Source of the DNA: Chrysomallon squamiferum
Taxonomy: Eukaryota > Mollusca > Gastropoda > Neomphalida > Peltospiridae
Assembly: GCA_012295275.1 (NCBI GenBank)
Contig: CM022665.1
Span: forward strand, 22,639,502-22,703,501
Direction: 5' to 3'
Length of the DNA: 64,000 nt
Translations under genes and position numbers: made by a program
Shown: one piece after another, positions 63,742-64,000 of the stretch
How positions within the stretch are numbered: the first letter of the stretch is position 1
Layout: each line of letters opens with the position of its first letter
The notes under the pieces: generated by a model
What the model was told of the DNA's origin: nothing
The model's database searches: none
What the model saw: the letters and a program-made list of their open reading frames with translations, nothing else

Positions 63742-64000
63742 CTTGAATTTTTCCAGATTTGAACGTTTCTCAGGAAGATCTGCTTTATAGTCTTGATCCA
63801 TCCTCAGTTTGGTTTCCACATCAGTGAGCCATCTTTCCATCTGTGAGTACAGACGGTCAAAATCACTCCAGTGAGTCAGTGCATTTTCCAAACTGCGTCT
63901 AGCTTGTGACATTTTAGTGAGAATATTCTCATATTCACTCTTTGCAGCATCAGTTTCTTGTCTGATGACATGACAACCCTTTTGATTGGTTGTTGGTAAT
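63742..64000 (-). CDS. Nesprin-like exon 1 of window (partial, spectrin module)
   Basis: The frame is open to the window edge (one base of a split codon, then LPTTNQKGCHVIRQE), so the acceptor lies beyond 64000. It encodes helices of two adjoining spectrin repeats, with Trp in THWSDF and MERWLTDVE, and ends NLEKFK before a GTTTG donor at 63741, phase 0. The LP..(x)n..GC pattern before helix C is common in nesprin repeats. Confidence 0.88.

Larger units (their letters stand above)
1..64000 (-). other. Giant spectrin-repeat gene, nesprin-1 (SYNE)-like, partial at both ends
   Basis: At least 36 exons on the minus strand splice in one open frame with GT-AG borders and give about 2,770 residues: one partial and 22 complete modules of 102-116 residues, then a 276-residue Ser-rich exon and a 43-residue linker exon. 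Modules show the helix pattern and recurrent Trp-Leu pairs of spectrin repeats. Nesprins join the nuclear envelope to the cytoskeleton through an N-terminal actin-binding pair and a C-terminal KASH domain; both would lie outside the window. The nesprin call comes from repeat style and order (for example 62409-48907) and is not proven. Spectraplakins (MACF1/dystonin) are the chief alternative. The gene also has an internal terminal exon at 42163-43845. Confidence 0.75.

Overview
The window is a piece of a large animal gene read from the minus strand: coordinates fall as transcription proceeds, the 5' end lies beyond base 64000, and the 3' end lies below base 1. I find 36 GT-AG exons that join in frame. 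They encode about 2,770 residues of tandem spectrin-type three-helix repeats, followed by a Ser-rich unstructured stretch. Repeat style, length and order best fit a nesprin (SYNE/MSP-300/ANC-1) outer-nuclear-envelope linker of the nesprin-1 kind. MACF1/dystonin-type spectraplakins are the main alternative. No calponin-homology, KASH, EF-hand, GAR or plakin domain is in the window, so the family call rests on repeat style only.

The organism is a metazoan, judged by spliced short exons and long introns. Introns are very A+T-rich, full of poly(A/T), AAT, AAAT, CA, TA and GA microsatellites, and carry tRNA-SINE-like and MITE-like relics. This suggests an invertebrate, plausibly a mollusc or another lophotrochozoan, but nothing here fixes the phylum.

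Layout from the 5' end of the gene (high coordinates): 64000-58586 holds ten closely packed repeat exons. 58585-50746 is a 7.8 kb intron. 50745-48907 holds four repeat exons. 48906-35039 is a 13.9 kb intron that contains a 1.68 kb exon (43845-42163) with its own stop codon, best read as an alternative last exon giving a KASH-less isoform. Its tail has seven TQT/AQT motifs of the dynein-light-chain (LC8) type and a Pro-rich patch. 35038-19940 holds 17 repeat exons. 19939-11911 is an 8 kb repeat-rich intron. 11910-5416 holds three more repeat exons with long introns. 3574-2747 is the large Ser-rich exon, and 468-340 is a small linker exon.

The exons follow a strict plan. Each spectrin module is 102-116 codons, as one exon or as two exons with that sum. 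Every module boundary is phase 0. Introns inside modules fall at varied places and in phases 0, 1 and 2. Because the sums close without gaps, I think no repeat exon was missed between 64000 and 5416.

The most unusual local structure is at 20732-20964. The last codons of one repeat exon together with its 5' splice site are tandemly copied five times, leaving three usable in-frame donors and one mutated donor. Short introns not listed separately (117-720 bp, between neighbouring exons) hold only A/T-rich sequence and simple repeats. I see no plus-strand gene, tRNA, rRNA or CRISPR array.
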